From positions 558,001 to 622,000 of the forward strand of contig NZ_CP009220.1 in NCBI RefSeq assembly GCF_001277995.1: 64,000 bases of DNA, in the 5' to 3' direction. The position numbers were made by a program, and so were the translations under genes. The DNA comes from Corynebacterium deserti GIMN1.010 (GTDB taxonomy: Bacteria > Actinomycetota > Actinomycetes > Mycobacteriales > Mycobacteriaceae). The notes under the pieces are model-generated. The model worked only from the letters and a program-made list of their open reading frames with translations, was not told the DNA's origin and made no database searches. Shown here in pieces: positions 27,493 through 35,972 of the stretch. Position 1 is the first letter of the stretch, and each line of letters opens with the position of its first letter.

Positions 27493-27517
27493 GGTGTGTA
27501 TACGTCCGTATATCACC
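27493..27517. promoter_or_regulatory. Near-palindrome at the predicted start of the infA transcript
   Basis: GGTGTGTATACG-TC-CGTATATCACC has nearly matching arms and sits 9 bp after the predicted -10. It could be an operator or an RNA hairpin at the 5' end of the infA leader. No regulator is known to me for it. Confidence 0.4.
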
Positions 27518-27586
27518 ACCATGTTGAAGTGGAAAAACTTAAGACCTTCCCTGAAAAGGGGGAAGTGATCTGGAAAAGCGGAGGAT

Positions 27587-27805
27587 ATGGCTAAGGAAGG
27601 CGCTATTGAGGTTGAGGGTCGCATTGTCGAGCCTTTGCCGAATGCAATGTTCCGTGTCGAGCTCGACAATGGACACAAGGTACTCGCCCACATCAGTGGA
27701 AAGATGCGCCAGCACTACATCCGTATCCTTCCTGAGGACCGCGTCGTTGTAGAGCTGTCGCCCTACGATCTGACTCGTGGTCGCATCGTTTACCGCTACA
27801 AGTAA
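27587..27805 (+). CDS. infA: Translation initiation factor IF-1
   Basis: 72 residues, the standard length, one S1-type OB-fold: [25 protein letters not shown] ... [25 protein letters not shown] gives a strong start. rpmJ (L36), usually between infA and rpsM, is absent; 189 bp of leader-like sequence lie there instead. Confidence 0.98.
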   Translation: MAKEGAIEVEGRIVEPLPNAMFRVELDNGHKVLAHISGKMRQHYIRILPEDRVVVELSPYDLTRGRIVYRYK

Positions 27806-27994
27806 AAATAGCTTTAAGCCTCCATATATCAGGGCGTGTCGGGGATATCCCGTCGTGCTGACTCACCTTCAGGCACCGATGGCTGAAGCCCTGCGAACCA
27901 CAATCCACCCTCCGGTTTCCGTCCGGGGAAAGCATTGCTTGGCAGGGACGATTATGGGGAAAACCATCGTAACAACCGGAAAGGTAACTGCCAC

Positions 27995-28363
27995 ATGGCA
28001 CGTCTAGCTGGTGTTGACCTCCCACGCAACAAGCGTATGGAAGTCGCTCTCACCTACATCTACGGAATCGGCCCAGCCCGTTCCAAGCAGCTTCTTGAGG
28101 AGACCGGAATCTCCCCAGATCTGCGCACCGACAACCTCACCGATGAGCAGATCTCTGCTCTTCGTGACGTCATTGAAGGCACCTGGAAGGTCGAGGGTGA
28201 CCTCCGCCGCCAGGTACAGGCTGACATCCGTCGCAAGATCGAAATCGGTTGCTACCAGGGCATCCGCCACCGCCGTGGCCTGCCCGTTCGTGGTCAGCGC
28301 ACCAAGACCAATGCGCGTACTCGTAAGGGTCCTAAGAAGACGATCGCCGGAAAGAAGAAGTAA
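27995..28363 (+). CDS. rpsM: 30S ribosomal protein S13
   Basis: 122 residues from the ATG at 27995 ([26 protein letters not shown]). Conserved C-terminal [19 protein letters not shown] and the lysine-rich tail. It lies in the small-subunit head and contacts the P-site tRNA. Upstream in-frame codons are leader sequence. rpsK starts 2 bp later. Confidence 0.98.
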   Translation: MARLAGVDLPRNKRMEVALTYIYGIGPARSKQLLEETGISPDLRTDNLTDEQISALRDVIEGTWKVEGDLRRQVQADIRRKIEIGCYQGIRHRRGLPVRGQRTKTNARTRKGPKKTIAGKKK

Positions 28364-28365
28364 AA

Positions 28366-28770
28366 ATGCCTCCAAAAGCACGCTCTGGCGCGCGCCGTAC
28401 TGGCCGTCGCGTCGTAAAGAAGAACGTTGCCAACGGCAACGCTTACATCAAGTCCACTTTTAACAACACCATCGTTTCGATCACCGATACCAATGGTGCC
28501 GTCATCTCTTGGGCTTCCTCTGGACACGTTGGATTCAAGGGCTCCCGTAAGTCCACTCCATTCGCTGCTCAGATGGCTGCAGAGAACGCTGCCCGCAAGG
28601 CAATGGATCACGGCATGAAGAAGGTTGACGTTTTCGTCAAGGGTCCAGGATCAGGCCGCGAGACCGCAATCCGTTCCCTCCAGGCTGCAGGCCTGGAGAT
28701 CGGATCGATCTCCGACGTGACCCCACAGCCACACAATGGCTGCCGTCCACCAAAGCGTCGTCGCGTTTAA
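28366..28770 (+). CDS. rpsK: 30S ribosomal protein S11
   Basis: 134 residues. Conserved [21 protein letters not shown] and the C-terminal [18 protein letters not shown]. It is part of the platform near the E site. A 25 bp gap separates it from rpsD. Confidence 0.98.
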   Translation: MPPKARSGARRTGRRVVKKNVANGNAYIKSTFNNTIVSITDTNGAVISWASSGHVGFKGSRKSTPFAAQMAAENAARKAMDHGMKKVDVFVKGPGSGRETAIRSLQAAGLEIGSISDVTPQPHNGCRPPKRRRV

Positions 28771-28795
28771 AAAAGGGAAGGAAAGGTAATACAAA

Positions 28796-29401
28796 ATGGC
28801 TCGTTATACCGGCCCAGCAACCCGTAAATCCCGTCGTCTGCGCGTCGACCTTGTCGGTGGAGATATGGCGTTTGAACGCCGTCCTTACCCACCGGGACAG
28901 GCTGGCCGTGCACGCATCAAGGAGTCCGAGTACCTGCTGCAGCTCCAGGAGAAGCAGAAGGCTCGTTTCATCTACGGCGTCATGGAAAAGCAGTTCCGTC
29001 GTTACTACGCCGAGGCTAACCGCCGTCCAGGCAAGACCGGTGACAACCTGGTCGTTCTGCTTGAGGCTCGCCTCGACAACGTCGTTTACCGCGCAGGTCT
29101 GGCACGCACCCGCCGCCAGGCTCGTCAGCTCGTTTCCCACGGTCACTTCACCGTGAACGGCAAGGCAATCGACGTTCCATCCTTCCAGGTTTCTCAGTAC
29201 GACATCATCAACGTTCGTGAGAAGTCCCAGAAGATGAACTGGTTCGAAGAGGCTCAGGACAACCTGGTCGACGCAGTCGTACCAGCTTGGCTCCAGGTCG
29301 TTCCTGAGAACCTGCGCATCCTCGTGCACCAGCTGCCTGAGCGCGCACAGATCGACGTTCCGCTGCAAGAGCAGCTCATCGTCGAGTTCTACTCGAAGTA
29401 G
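28796..29401 (+). CDS. rpsD: 30S ribosomal protein S4
   Basis: 201 residues; the C-/zinc-free actinobacterial type, lacking the four N-terminal cysteines. The S4 RNA-binding domain is around RLDNVVYRAGLARTRRQARQLV. S4 starts 30S assembly and autoregulates the alpha operon in E. coli; no such leader was recognised here. Confidence 0.98.
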   Translation: MARYTGPATRKSRRLRVDLVGGDMAFERRPYPPGQAGRARIKESEYLLQLQEKQKARFIYGVMEKQFRRYYAEANRRPGKTGDNLVVLLEARLDNVVYRAGLARTRRQARQLVSHGHFTVNGKAIDVPSFQVSQYDIINVREKSQKMNWFEEAQDNLVDAVVPAWLQVVPENLRILVHQLPERAQIDVPLQEQLIVEFYSK

Positions 29402-29511
29402 TTCCTGCTTACCCGGCTGCCCCGGGTGCACAGGAATCTTCCGAAAAATTTTTCATCATCCTTATTGCCTTTACCGACGTCAAATAGCGGTCGTCACTCA
29501 AGGAGAGTTCA

Positions 29512-30528
29512 ATGCTCATTTCACAGCGCCCAACCATTACCGAGGAATTTGTCGATAACGCACGTTCCAAGTTCGTCATCGAGCCACTGGAGCCAGGTTT
29601 CGGCTACACCCTTGGTAACTCCCTGCGCCGTACCCTGCTGTCATCCATCCCAGGTGCAGCAGTAACCAGCATCAAGATCGATGGTGTACTCCACGAGTTC
29701 ACCACCATCAACGGTGTGAAGGAAGATGTTTCTGACATCATCCTCAACATCAAGGGATTGGTCCTGTCTTCTGATTCCGATGAGCCAGTTGTTATGCAGC
29801 TGGTCAAGGAAGGCCCAGGAGTTGTTACCGCTGGTGACATTCAGCCACCAGCAGGCGTGGAGATCCACAACCCGGATCTGCACATCGCAACCCTGAACGA
29901 GACCGCCAAGATTGACATTGAGCTCATCGTCGAGCGTGGACGTGGCTACGTCCCAGCAACGGTTACTGCAACCGGTGGAGAAATCGGCCGTATTCCAGTC
30001 GATCAGATCTACTCCCCAGTACTGAAGGTCAGCTACAAGGTCGAAGCTACTCGTGTTGAGCAGCGCACCGACTTTGACAAGCTGGTCATCGACGTTGAGA
30101 CCAAGAACTCTATTACTGCACGTGACGCCCTGGCGTCGGCAGGCAAGACCCTGGTTGAGCTGTTCGGCCTCGCACGCGAGCTGAACACCGCAGCCGAAGG
30201 CATCGAAATCGGACCATCCCCACAGGAGACCGAGTACATCGCTGCCTACAGCATGCCAATCGAGGATCTGGACTTCTCTGTCCGTTCCTACAACTGCCTC
30301 AAGCGCGAAGACATCCACACCGTGGGTGAACTCGCAGAGCGCGCTGAGTCCGATTTGCTGGATATCCGCAACTTCGGACAGAAGTCGATCAACGAGGTCA
30401 AGATCAAGCTTGCTGGCCTGGGTCTAACCCTAAAGGATGCTCCTGAAGACTTCGATCCTTCAACCCTTGAAGGTTATGACGCCGAGACTGGTGGCTACAT
30501 CGATGTCGAGGCGGAAGATTCCGAGTAA
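29512..30528 (+). CDS. rpoA: DNA-directed RNA polymerase alpha subunit
   Basis: 338 residues. The N-terminal domain for dimerisation and polymerase assembly ([20 protein letters not shown] ... [20 protein letters not shown]) is joined to the C-terminal UP-element/activator-binding domain ([20 protein letters not shown] ... [14 protein letters not shown]). AAGGAGAG precedes the ATG. It is preceded by a 110 bp gap after rpsD and followed by rplQ. Confidence 0.98.
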   Translation: MLISQRPTITEEFVDNARSKFVIEPLEPGFGYTLGNSLRRTLLSSIPGAAVTSIKIDGVLHEFTTINGVKEDVSDIILNIKGLVLSSDSDEPVVMQLVKEGPGVVTAGDIQPPAGVEIHNPDLHIATLNETAKIDIELIVERGRGYVPATVTATGGEIGRIPVDQIYSPVLKVSYKVEATRVEQRTDFDKLVIDVETKNSITARDALASAGKTLVELFGLARELNTAAEGIEIGPSPQETEYIAAYSMPIEDLDFSVRSYNCLKREDIHTVGELAERAESDLLDIRNFGQKSINEVKIKLAGLGLTLKDAPEDFDPSTLEGYDAETGGYIDVEAEDSE

Positions 30529-30583
30529 GTCGCCTGGTCCAAACTTTGGGCCGCGCTAAATCAACGTACAAGGAGTACACCCC

Positions 30584-31102
30584 ATGCCTACCCCTAAGAA
30601 GGGCGCCCGTCTCGGCGGATCCGCAAGCCACCAGAAGAAGATCCTTTCTAACCTGGCTGCATCTCTGTTCGAGCACGGCGCAATCAAGACCACCGATGCT
30701 AAGGCAAAGGCTCTTCGCCCATACGCAGAGAAGCTGATCACCAAGGCTAAGAACGGTTCCGTTGCAGATCGTCGTAACGTTCTCGCACTGGTTCCTAACA
30801 AGGCTGTTGTCACCTACCTGTTTAACGAACTTGCTCCTAAGTTCGAGAACCGCGACGGTGGTTACACCCGCATCATCAAGCTGGAGAACCGTAAGGGCGA
30901 CAACGCTCCTATGTCCCAGATCTCCCTCGTTCTCGAGGAGACCGTTTCTTCTGAGGCATCCCGCGCTACCCGCGCAGCTGCTTCCAAGAAGGCTGCTAAA
31001 GAGGCTCAGACCGAAGAGGTCGAGACCGAAGAGGTAACCGAGGTTGCAGAAGAGGCTCCAGCTGAGGAGACCGCATCTGAGAAGGACGCAGACGAGAAGT
31101 AA
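30584..31102 (+). CDS. rplQ: 50S ribosomal protein L17
   Basis: 172 residues, with the L17 core at the N terminus ([24 protein letters not shown]) and a C-terminal extension of roughly 50 residues rich in Glu, Ala and Thr (from about residue 125). The acidic tail is typical of actinobacterial L17 and is absent in E. coli. A terminator follows. Confidence 0.98.
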   Translation: MPTPKKGARLGGSASHQKKILSNLAASLFEHGAIKTTDAKAKALRPYAEKLITKAKNGSVADRRNVLALVPNKAVVTYLFNELAPKFENRDGGYTRIIKLENRKGDNAPMSQISLVLEETVSSEASRATRAAASKKAAKEAQTEEVETEEVTEVAEEAPAEETASEKDADEK

Positions 31103-31124
31103 TTCTCTACTCCTTTTAGATCTT

Positions 31125-31170
31125 TAGCCCGCCGCAAACAGTGTGAAAACATTGTTTGCTGCGGGCTATT
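31125..31170 (+). terminator. Terminator after rplQ
   Basis: TAGCCCGC-CGCAAACA ... TGTTTGCT-GCGGGCTA forms a long, nearly perfect stem of about 16 bp ending in TTGT. It closes the alpha-operon-like unit; truA follows 34 bp later and may have read-through or its own promoter. Confidence 0.8.
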
Positions 31171-31204
31171 GTCGTCGACAAGCAAAAAACCGGAGTGTAA
31201 AGCA

Positions 31205-32092
31205 ATGAGTAATGGTGACACGGTGCGCATCCGCCTCGATTTGGCGTACGACGGCACGGATTTCCATGGATGGGCAAAGCAGGGCACGAGTGATCTGCGC
31301 ACGGTGCAAAAGGTGTTGGAAGAAAACCTGAGCATGGTGCTGCGCGAAAACATTGAGCTGACCGTGGCAGGCCGAACAGATGCTGGTGTGCATGCTGCAG
31401 GGCAGGTTGCGCATTTTGATGTGGTGGCGTCTGCTTTGGAGCAGCGCAGCATCGATGGCGATCCGGCCAGGTTGGTGCGTCGATTAGCGCGTTTGTTGCC
31501 CGACGATATCCGCGTACATGATGTCAGCGTCGCGCCCGCCGGTTTTGATGCCCGCTTTTCCGCGCTGCGCAGGCACTATGTCTACCGCATTACTACGCAT
31601 CCGGCAGGTCCGGTGCCCACGCGTAATCGCGATACCGCGTCGTGGCCCAAGCCTGTAGAGATTGAACGCATGCAGTTGGCTGCCGATGCACTGTTGGGAC
31701 TCCATGATTTCGTGGCGTTTTGCAAGGCGAAGCCGAATGCCACCACGGTGCGGGAATTACAAGAATTTTCGTGGCGCGATGTGTCAACGCCCACCGAACC
31801 GCAGCTCTATGAAGCGCACGTGGTGGCTGATGCGTTCTGTTGGTCGATGGTGCGCTCGCTGGTTGGCTCGTGCATGGCCGTGGGGGAGGGGCGTCGCGCG
31901 CAGTCCTTCACCGAGCAGTTGCTTCATGAACGAGAGCGTAGTCCCATGGTTCCGGTTGCTCCGGCGAAGGGGTTGAGTTTGGTGGGTGTCGATTACCCAG
32001 ATGCCGATAAGCTGCTTGAGCGGGCGGAGGAAACGCGTGCTATGCGTGAGATTCCTAACGAGACCGCGAGCCGAGGGCTAAACAAAACCTAA
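31205..32092 (+). CDS. truA: tRNA pseudouridine(38-40) synthase TruA
   Basis: 295 residues from the ATG at 31205 (SNGDTVRIRLDLAYDGTDFHGWAKQ), selected by conservation and a CGGAG site. It modifies U38-U40 in tRNA anticodon arms. The catalytic Asp lies in AGRTDAGVHA. Later conserved segments are ALRRHYVYRI and FCWSMVRSLVGSCMAVGEG. Synteny rplQ-truA is the same in mycobacteria. Confidence 0.96.
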   Translation: MSNGDTVRIRLDLAYDGTDFHGWAKQGTSDLRTVQKVLEENLSMVLRENIELTVAGRTDAGVHAAGQVAHFDVVASALEQRSIDGDPARLVRRLARLLPDDIRVHDVSVAPAGFDARFSALRRHYVYRITTHPAGPVPTRNRDTASWPKPVEIERMQLAADALLGLHDFVAFCKAKPNATTVRELQEFSWRDVSTPTEPQLYEAHVVADAFCWSMVRSLVGSCMAVGEGRRAQSFTEQLLHERERSPMVPVAPAKGLSLVGVDYPDADKLLERAEETRAMREIPNETASRGLNKT

Positions 32093-32159
32093 ATAAGACT
32101 AAACTCATTCCGGTATCTTTCCGCTGTCCAATTTCTGGACTAAATTACACGAAAGTGAT

Positions 32160-34547
32160 GTGAAATCCTCGATGCTGACGACTCTGTGGCTGGCTGTTGT
32201 GGCTTTTGCCGTACCGGGCTTCGTCGTCAGTTGGATTTCCGGCCTCAAACTGCCGTGGGCATTCGCCGCCAGCATTCCGGCAACGTTCGGTATTTATGGC
32301 TTCTCGGCGTGGGTGCTCGGCATGGCGAGCATGCGTTTTGATCTTCGCTCCGTGGTGTTATCCACACTCGTTTTCGCTGCGGTCGCGTTGCTGTGGAGAA
32401 TTTTCTTCGTTGGTGGATGGTTGCTGCGGCGTCGCAAAGCAAAAACCAGAAACCATACGCTTGACGACGCCCCCCTGCCCGCAGACCCCGACGCCCCAGC
32501 GGGCGTCGCTGAAGAGATCGAGGCTGAAGAGATCGAGGAAGAACATCGCGGTGCCTGGCATGCGGTGTTTAGTTACCTGCGCACGGGTGGTGTGCTGGAT
32601 CATCGTTGGCTGTTGCCGGCTGCGGGTGTGATGGGTGGCGCGTGGCTGATTATTGATCGCGCGTTGACGCTGTTGGCTGAAACCCCTCACGGGTGGGCCG
32701 ATATTTTCCAAGGTTGGGACGTGCATTGGCATGCCTCGACAGTGCGGTTTATCGATGAAACCGGCATCGCATCGTCGACGATGATGGGGCAGCTGCGCAA
32801 CATCGAAACGCAGCAAGACCTGTTTTACCCCAGCGCCTGGCACGCCGGAGCGTGGGTATTTTCCGAGGTAGCGAATGTCTCCATCATCGAGGCCACCAAT
32901 CTCACTGGCATTGTGCTCTCTGGATTCCTGCTGCCGTTGGGTGTCGCGCTCATCGCCTGGCGGTTGATCAACAACCGTGGACTGACTGCCCAGATCGGTG
33001 CGGGTCTCGCCGGCCTCATCACAATGGCCTCACCGGTGCTGTTCTGGGTGGGCAACTACGTTGGCGCATGGCCATATGTCGCAGCGATGGGTGCTTCGGG
33101 TGTTGTGCTGGCGCTGTTTATGTCCACCCCGGCGGTACCTGTGCGGATTTTCGCCGCCGCGCTTGCGTTCATGGGCATGTTCCAACTCCACCCGGCACCA
33201 TCCACCGTGGTGATCATGGGACTTATCTTCTGGTGGTTGCTCATGCTCCTGTGGGCACCAAGCCGCAAGGTCCAAGGTTGGAAACACCACGTGGGCATTC
33301 GCTTCAAGGACGTCGGCGTCCTCGCGATCACCGGTTTGGTGGGCGTCGTGCTCATGCTGCCACAGGTGATTTCCGGATCCGAGCAGACCGAAGATGTGCT
33401 GTCCTATTCCGCAGAGGAACAAGTCACCCGTTCTGAATCCTGGCTGATCTCCATTTTCATGGAAACCCGTCACGTGGACTTCTTCGGTGACATCGACATC
33501 ACCCCGGTCCTAGTATTCGCCGCTATCGGTGGCATTGTTGCGTTGATCTGGCGGGGCAACCTGTGGGCGCCTCTGTTCTACTTTGCCAGCGTTGCCATCA
33601 CCGCCAACTCCTTGCTTCCGTTCGATGAACCGTGGGGTGATTGGCTCAACATCATTGGCGGATTGCACTATTCCACCGGACACCGCTTGGTCATGCCCGT
33701 TGCCATGTTCACCTTCGCAGCCGCCGGCGTTGGCGCGGCAGCTGTGATTCGCCTGATTTGTTTGGGGCCGATCAAGAAGTTCGCAGCTGTTTCCGGCGTG
33801 GTATCAGTTGTATTGGCGCTCGTCGTCGCCGTGCCCCTGCAGAGCTGGGCAAAGGATTTTGTGAAAGATGGCTCCGCCTCCACGATTCAAGCGCCTCACG
33901 ATACCCGCATGGTCAATGACGCCGATCTCGCTGCATGGGATTGGCTCATTCAGCAACCTCGTGCCACTGACGTCAACATCATGGGTGATCCTGCCGATGG
34001 CAACGGTTGGATGTATGCCTACAATGGCTTGCACTCCGTGGCTCGCCACTACGCGTGGCCAGCAGCTGGCGAAGGCTCCGCAACTGCGATGTTGTTCTGG
34101 TGGCCACAGCTGCTGGGCGTAGGTACTGATGAGAACCCAGACCAAGTTAACGATGTGGATCAGGCCGCACGCAACCTCAACGTTGGCTTCTTTATGATCA
34201 GCCCGTGGACGTTCTGGGACTTCCAGATTCCCAACTTCCGCCAGATTGATCTGCTGTGGGAGACTCCAGGAGTCACACCGGTGTACCGCAACGGCCAGGC
34301 AGTCATCTTTGCGGTCAACGATATGTTCACCGACGAAGAGCTCGACCAGATGCGCGCACCTGGAAACTCGCCTGAGCCTCTGCCAGAATTGCCTACCTTA
34401 GGTGAGATGGGACTGGCGGAAACTGAGGACGAATGGGATGACACCTACTACCATCGTCCAACCGTTCCTGCGGATGCGCCCACTGCTGATGTTGCGGAGA
34501 CTCTCTACGCGCCAGACCCAACCAAGCCACACACGGTACCAAACTAA
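32160..34547 (+). CDS. Large integral membrane protein, DUF6541-like (possible GT-C-type enzyme)
   Basis: 795 residues starting with GTG. At least ten hydrophobic helices in the first ~570 residues are interrupted by a Glu-rich cytoplasmic loop (residues ~110-130), and a large hydrophilic C-terminal domain lies outside the membrane. A first extracytoplasmic loop contains WADIFQGWDVHWHASTVRF. The topology is like GT-C glycosyltransferases that use polyprenyl-phosphate sugars for wall arabinan or mannan, but no catalytic motif can be proven by eye. It lies between truA and eccB; an antisense ECF-like promoter faces its 3' end. Confidence 0.7.
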   Translation: MKSSMLTTLWLAVVAFAVPGFVVSWISGLKLPWAFAASIPATFGIYGFSAWVLGMASMRFDLRSVVLSTLVFAAVALLWRIFFVGGWLLRRRKAKTRNHTLDDAPLPADPDAPAGVAEEIEAEEIEEEHRGAWHAVFSYLRTGGVLDHRWLLPAAGVMGGAWLIIDRALTLLAETPHGWADIFQGWDVHWHASTVRFIDETGIASSTMMGQLRNIETQQDLFYPSAWHAGAWVFSEVANVSIIEATNLTGIVLSGFLLPLGVALIAWRLINNRGLTAQIGAGLAGLITMASPVLFWVGNYVGAWPYVAAMGASGVVLALFMSTPAVPVRIFAAALAFMGMFQLHPAPSTVVIMGLIFWWLLMLLWAPSRKVQGWKHHVGIRFKDVGVLAITGLVGVVLMLPQVISGSEQTEDVLSYSAEEQVTRSESWLISIFMETRHVDFFGDIDITPVLVFAAIGGIVALIWRGNLWAPLFYFASVAITANSLLPFDEPWGDWLNIIGGLHYSTGHRLVMPVAMFTFAAAGVGAAAVIRLICLGPIKKFAAVSGVVSVVLALVVAVPLQSWAKDFVKDGSASTIQAPHDTRMVNDADLAAWDWLIQQPRATDVNIMGDPADGNGWMYAYNGLHSVARHYAWPAAGEGSATAMLFWWPQLLGVGTDENPDQVNDVDQAARNLNVGFFMISPWTFWDFQIPNFRQIDLLWETPGVTPVYRNGQAVIFAVNDMFTDEELDQMRAPGNSPEPLPELPTLGEMGLAETEDEWDDTYYHRPTVPADAPTADVAETLYAPDPTKPHTVPN

Positions 34548-34568
34548 AACATGTCCTTCTAAAGGTTA

Positions 34569-34595
34569 GACTCCAAAAATGAGCCGTTGGTTCCC
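34569..34595 (-). promoter_or_regulatory. ECF-sigma-like promoter, copy E (antisense to the membrane-protein gene)
   Basis: On the minus strand: GGGAAC, exactly 18 bp, GTC, then TAACCTTTA, preceded by GTG. It shares the T-rich spacer end and the AACCTTTA tail with copies A-D. It points leftward into the end of the 795-codon gene, so it would make an antisense RNA. No leftward gene follows. Confidence 0.65.
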
Positions 34596-34626
34596 ACATT
34601 TTTAAATTTGAGAGTATTCCCACCTC

Positions 34627-34677
34627 CTCCCAAATTTTGGGAGCACGAAGCCACGATCTCGATTAAGGTCGTGGCTT
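34627..34677. promoter_or_regulatory. Two inverted repeats upstream of eccB
   Basis: CTCCCAAA-T-TTTGGGAG (34627-34643) is a perfect palindrome with 8-bp arms, followed by AAGCCACGA ... TCGTGGCTT (34648-34677), a perfect 9-bp stem. The second may be a terminator or leader hairpin for the flanking genes; the first looks like a dimeric regulator site. Both lie within 75 bp of the eccB start. Confidence 0.5.
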
Positions 34678-34699
34678 ACATCATTTGTTGGGGGGACTA

Positions 34700-35953
34700 A
34701 TGGCTGAAAATATGGTGATGCCCACCACCTCGGCGCAAGTATCCGGGCATAAGTTTTTGGTTCGGCGCATAGAACACGGCTTGGTCATGGGCGATGTACG
34801 GATGATCCATGACCCGCTGAGTAGGCGGCGTCGCGCCCTGGTGTTTGGGGCAGTGGCGTGTGCGTTGATTGCGGTGGGGTCGCTGGCGTTGGCGGTGTTT
34901 CGTCCTGCGATTGATCCCGGCGATGCACCACTGATTCGGGCGGACAGTGGTGCGTTGTACGTGCGGTTGGAGGAGCAGATTCATCCTGTGGCTAACTTGG
35001 CGTCGGCGCGATTGATTTTAGGCGAGCCCGCAGAGCCAGTGAGTGCGAGTGATCAAATTTTGGGTGAGATGGACAAGGGGGTTCCCGTGGGGTTGCCCGA
35101 TGCGCCAGGCGTTTTCAGTTCCCTCTCAGAATCTCACGATTCGGGGTGGTTTGTGTGTCAGGAGGAACAATCAGGCCACATGCATGTGTGGCGCGGTGTA
35201 GAGCCCGCGGGGATAGGGGAGGGAAAGGGGTGGCTGGGGGCGTCGAAAAGCGAAAGCGGGGTACTCGCCTGGCACCTTATTGATGCGTCCGGGAGGCGCG
35301 CACTGCCGGATGAGGAGAGCGGGGAGGGGCGCATAGTGCGCCGGCACCTGGGGATTACTGCGCAAACGCCACGGCTGTACCTGGGCACTGAGCTGCTCAA
35401 CGCGATCCCGGAACGCGCCCCGATTCGCCTGCCGGACCCGCAACCCGAGCTTGTCGACGCCGGACCCCGCAGCTGGCTGCGCACCGACGCCGGTCTTGCA
35501 CCAATCACTGCGCTGCAGCGTGCCATGCTTATCGACGCAGGCTCCCCCGTGACCACCGATCCCACGGTATTGCTTGGGCTCCAGCGGGAAGTCGACGTGG
35601 CGTTGCATATCCCTGGCGAAGCTGTGACCTGGGAGGATGTGGATGACTCGGTGGTGTGCGCTGATGGCAAAGGGGCTCTTGGTCAGGTGCCTGAGCTGGC
35701 GCGCGGTGTGCATCTCAGCGGTGATTCCCGGGCGCAGACGTTTATTTCTGAAGCGCCGGGTGCTGTTGGTGCGGACAGTGGTTTTGGGTACTACGTAGTG
35801 TCTGATGTGGGTGTGCGCCACGCGGTTGCTGATGGTGAGGCGATGAACGCGATGGGGTTGACGCATGCAGAGGATGTGCCGTGGACAGTGCTGCAGTTGC
35901 TGCCGACAGGAAGTGAGCTTTCTCGGGAAAGTGCGCTCGCGCCAGCGTATTGA
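34700..35953 (+). CDS. eccB: ESX-4 type VII secretion protein EccB
   Basis: 417 residues from the ATG at 34700, which has GGGGGAC upstream; the open frame includes a TTG five codons earlier. EccB is a bitopic component of the ESX membrane complex. A short cytoplasmic N terminus (SAQVSGHKFLVRRIEHGLVMGD) precedes one membrane helix (about residues 46-66: ALVFGAVACALIAVGSLALAV). The extracytoplasmic domain follows, with conserved YVRLEEQIHPVANLASARLILGEP and a late YYVVSDVGVRHAV. It is the first ESX-4 gene on this strand. Confidence 0.95.
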   Translation: MAENMVMPTTSAQVSGHKFLVRRIEHGLVMGDVRMIHDPLSRRRRALVFGAVACALIAVGSLALAVFRPAIDPGDAPLIRADSGALYVRLEEQIHPVANLASARLILGEPAEPVSASDQILGEMDKGVPVGLPDAPGVFSSLSESHDSGWFVCQEEQSGHMHVWRGVEPAGIGEGKGWLGASKSESGVLAWHLIDASGRRALPDEESGEGRIVRRHLGITAQTPRLYLGTELLNAIPERAPIRLPDPQPELVDAGPRSWLRTDAGLAPITALQRAMLIDAGSPVTTDPTVLLGLQREVDVALHIPGEAVTWEDVDDSVVCADGKGALGQVPELARGVHLSGDSRAQTFISEAPGAVGADSGFGYYVVSDVGVRHAVADGEAMNAMGLTHAEDVPWTVLQLLPTGSELSRESALAPAY

Positions 35954-35972
35954 CGGAGTATGGTGGCCTTAC

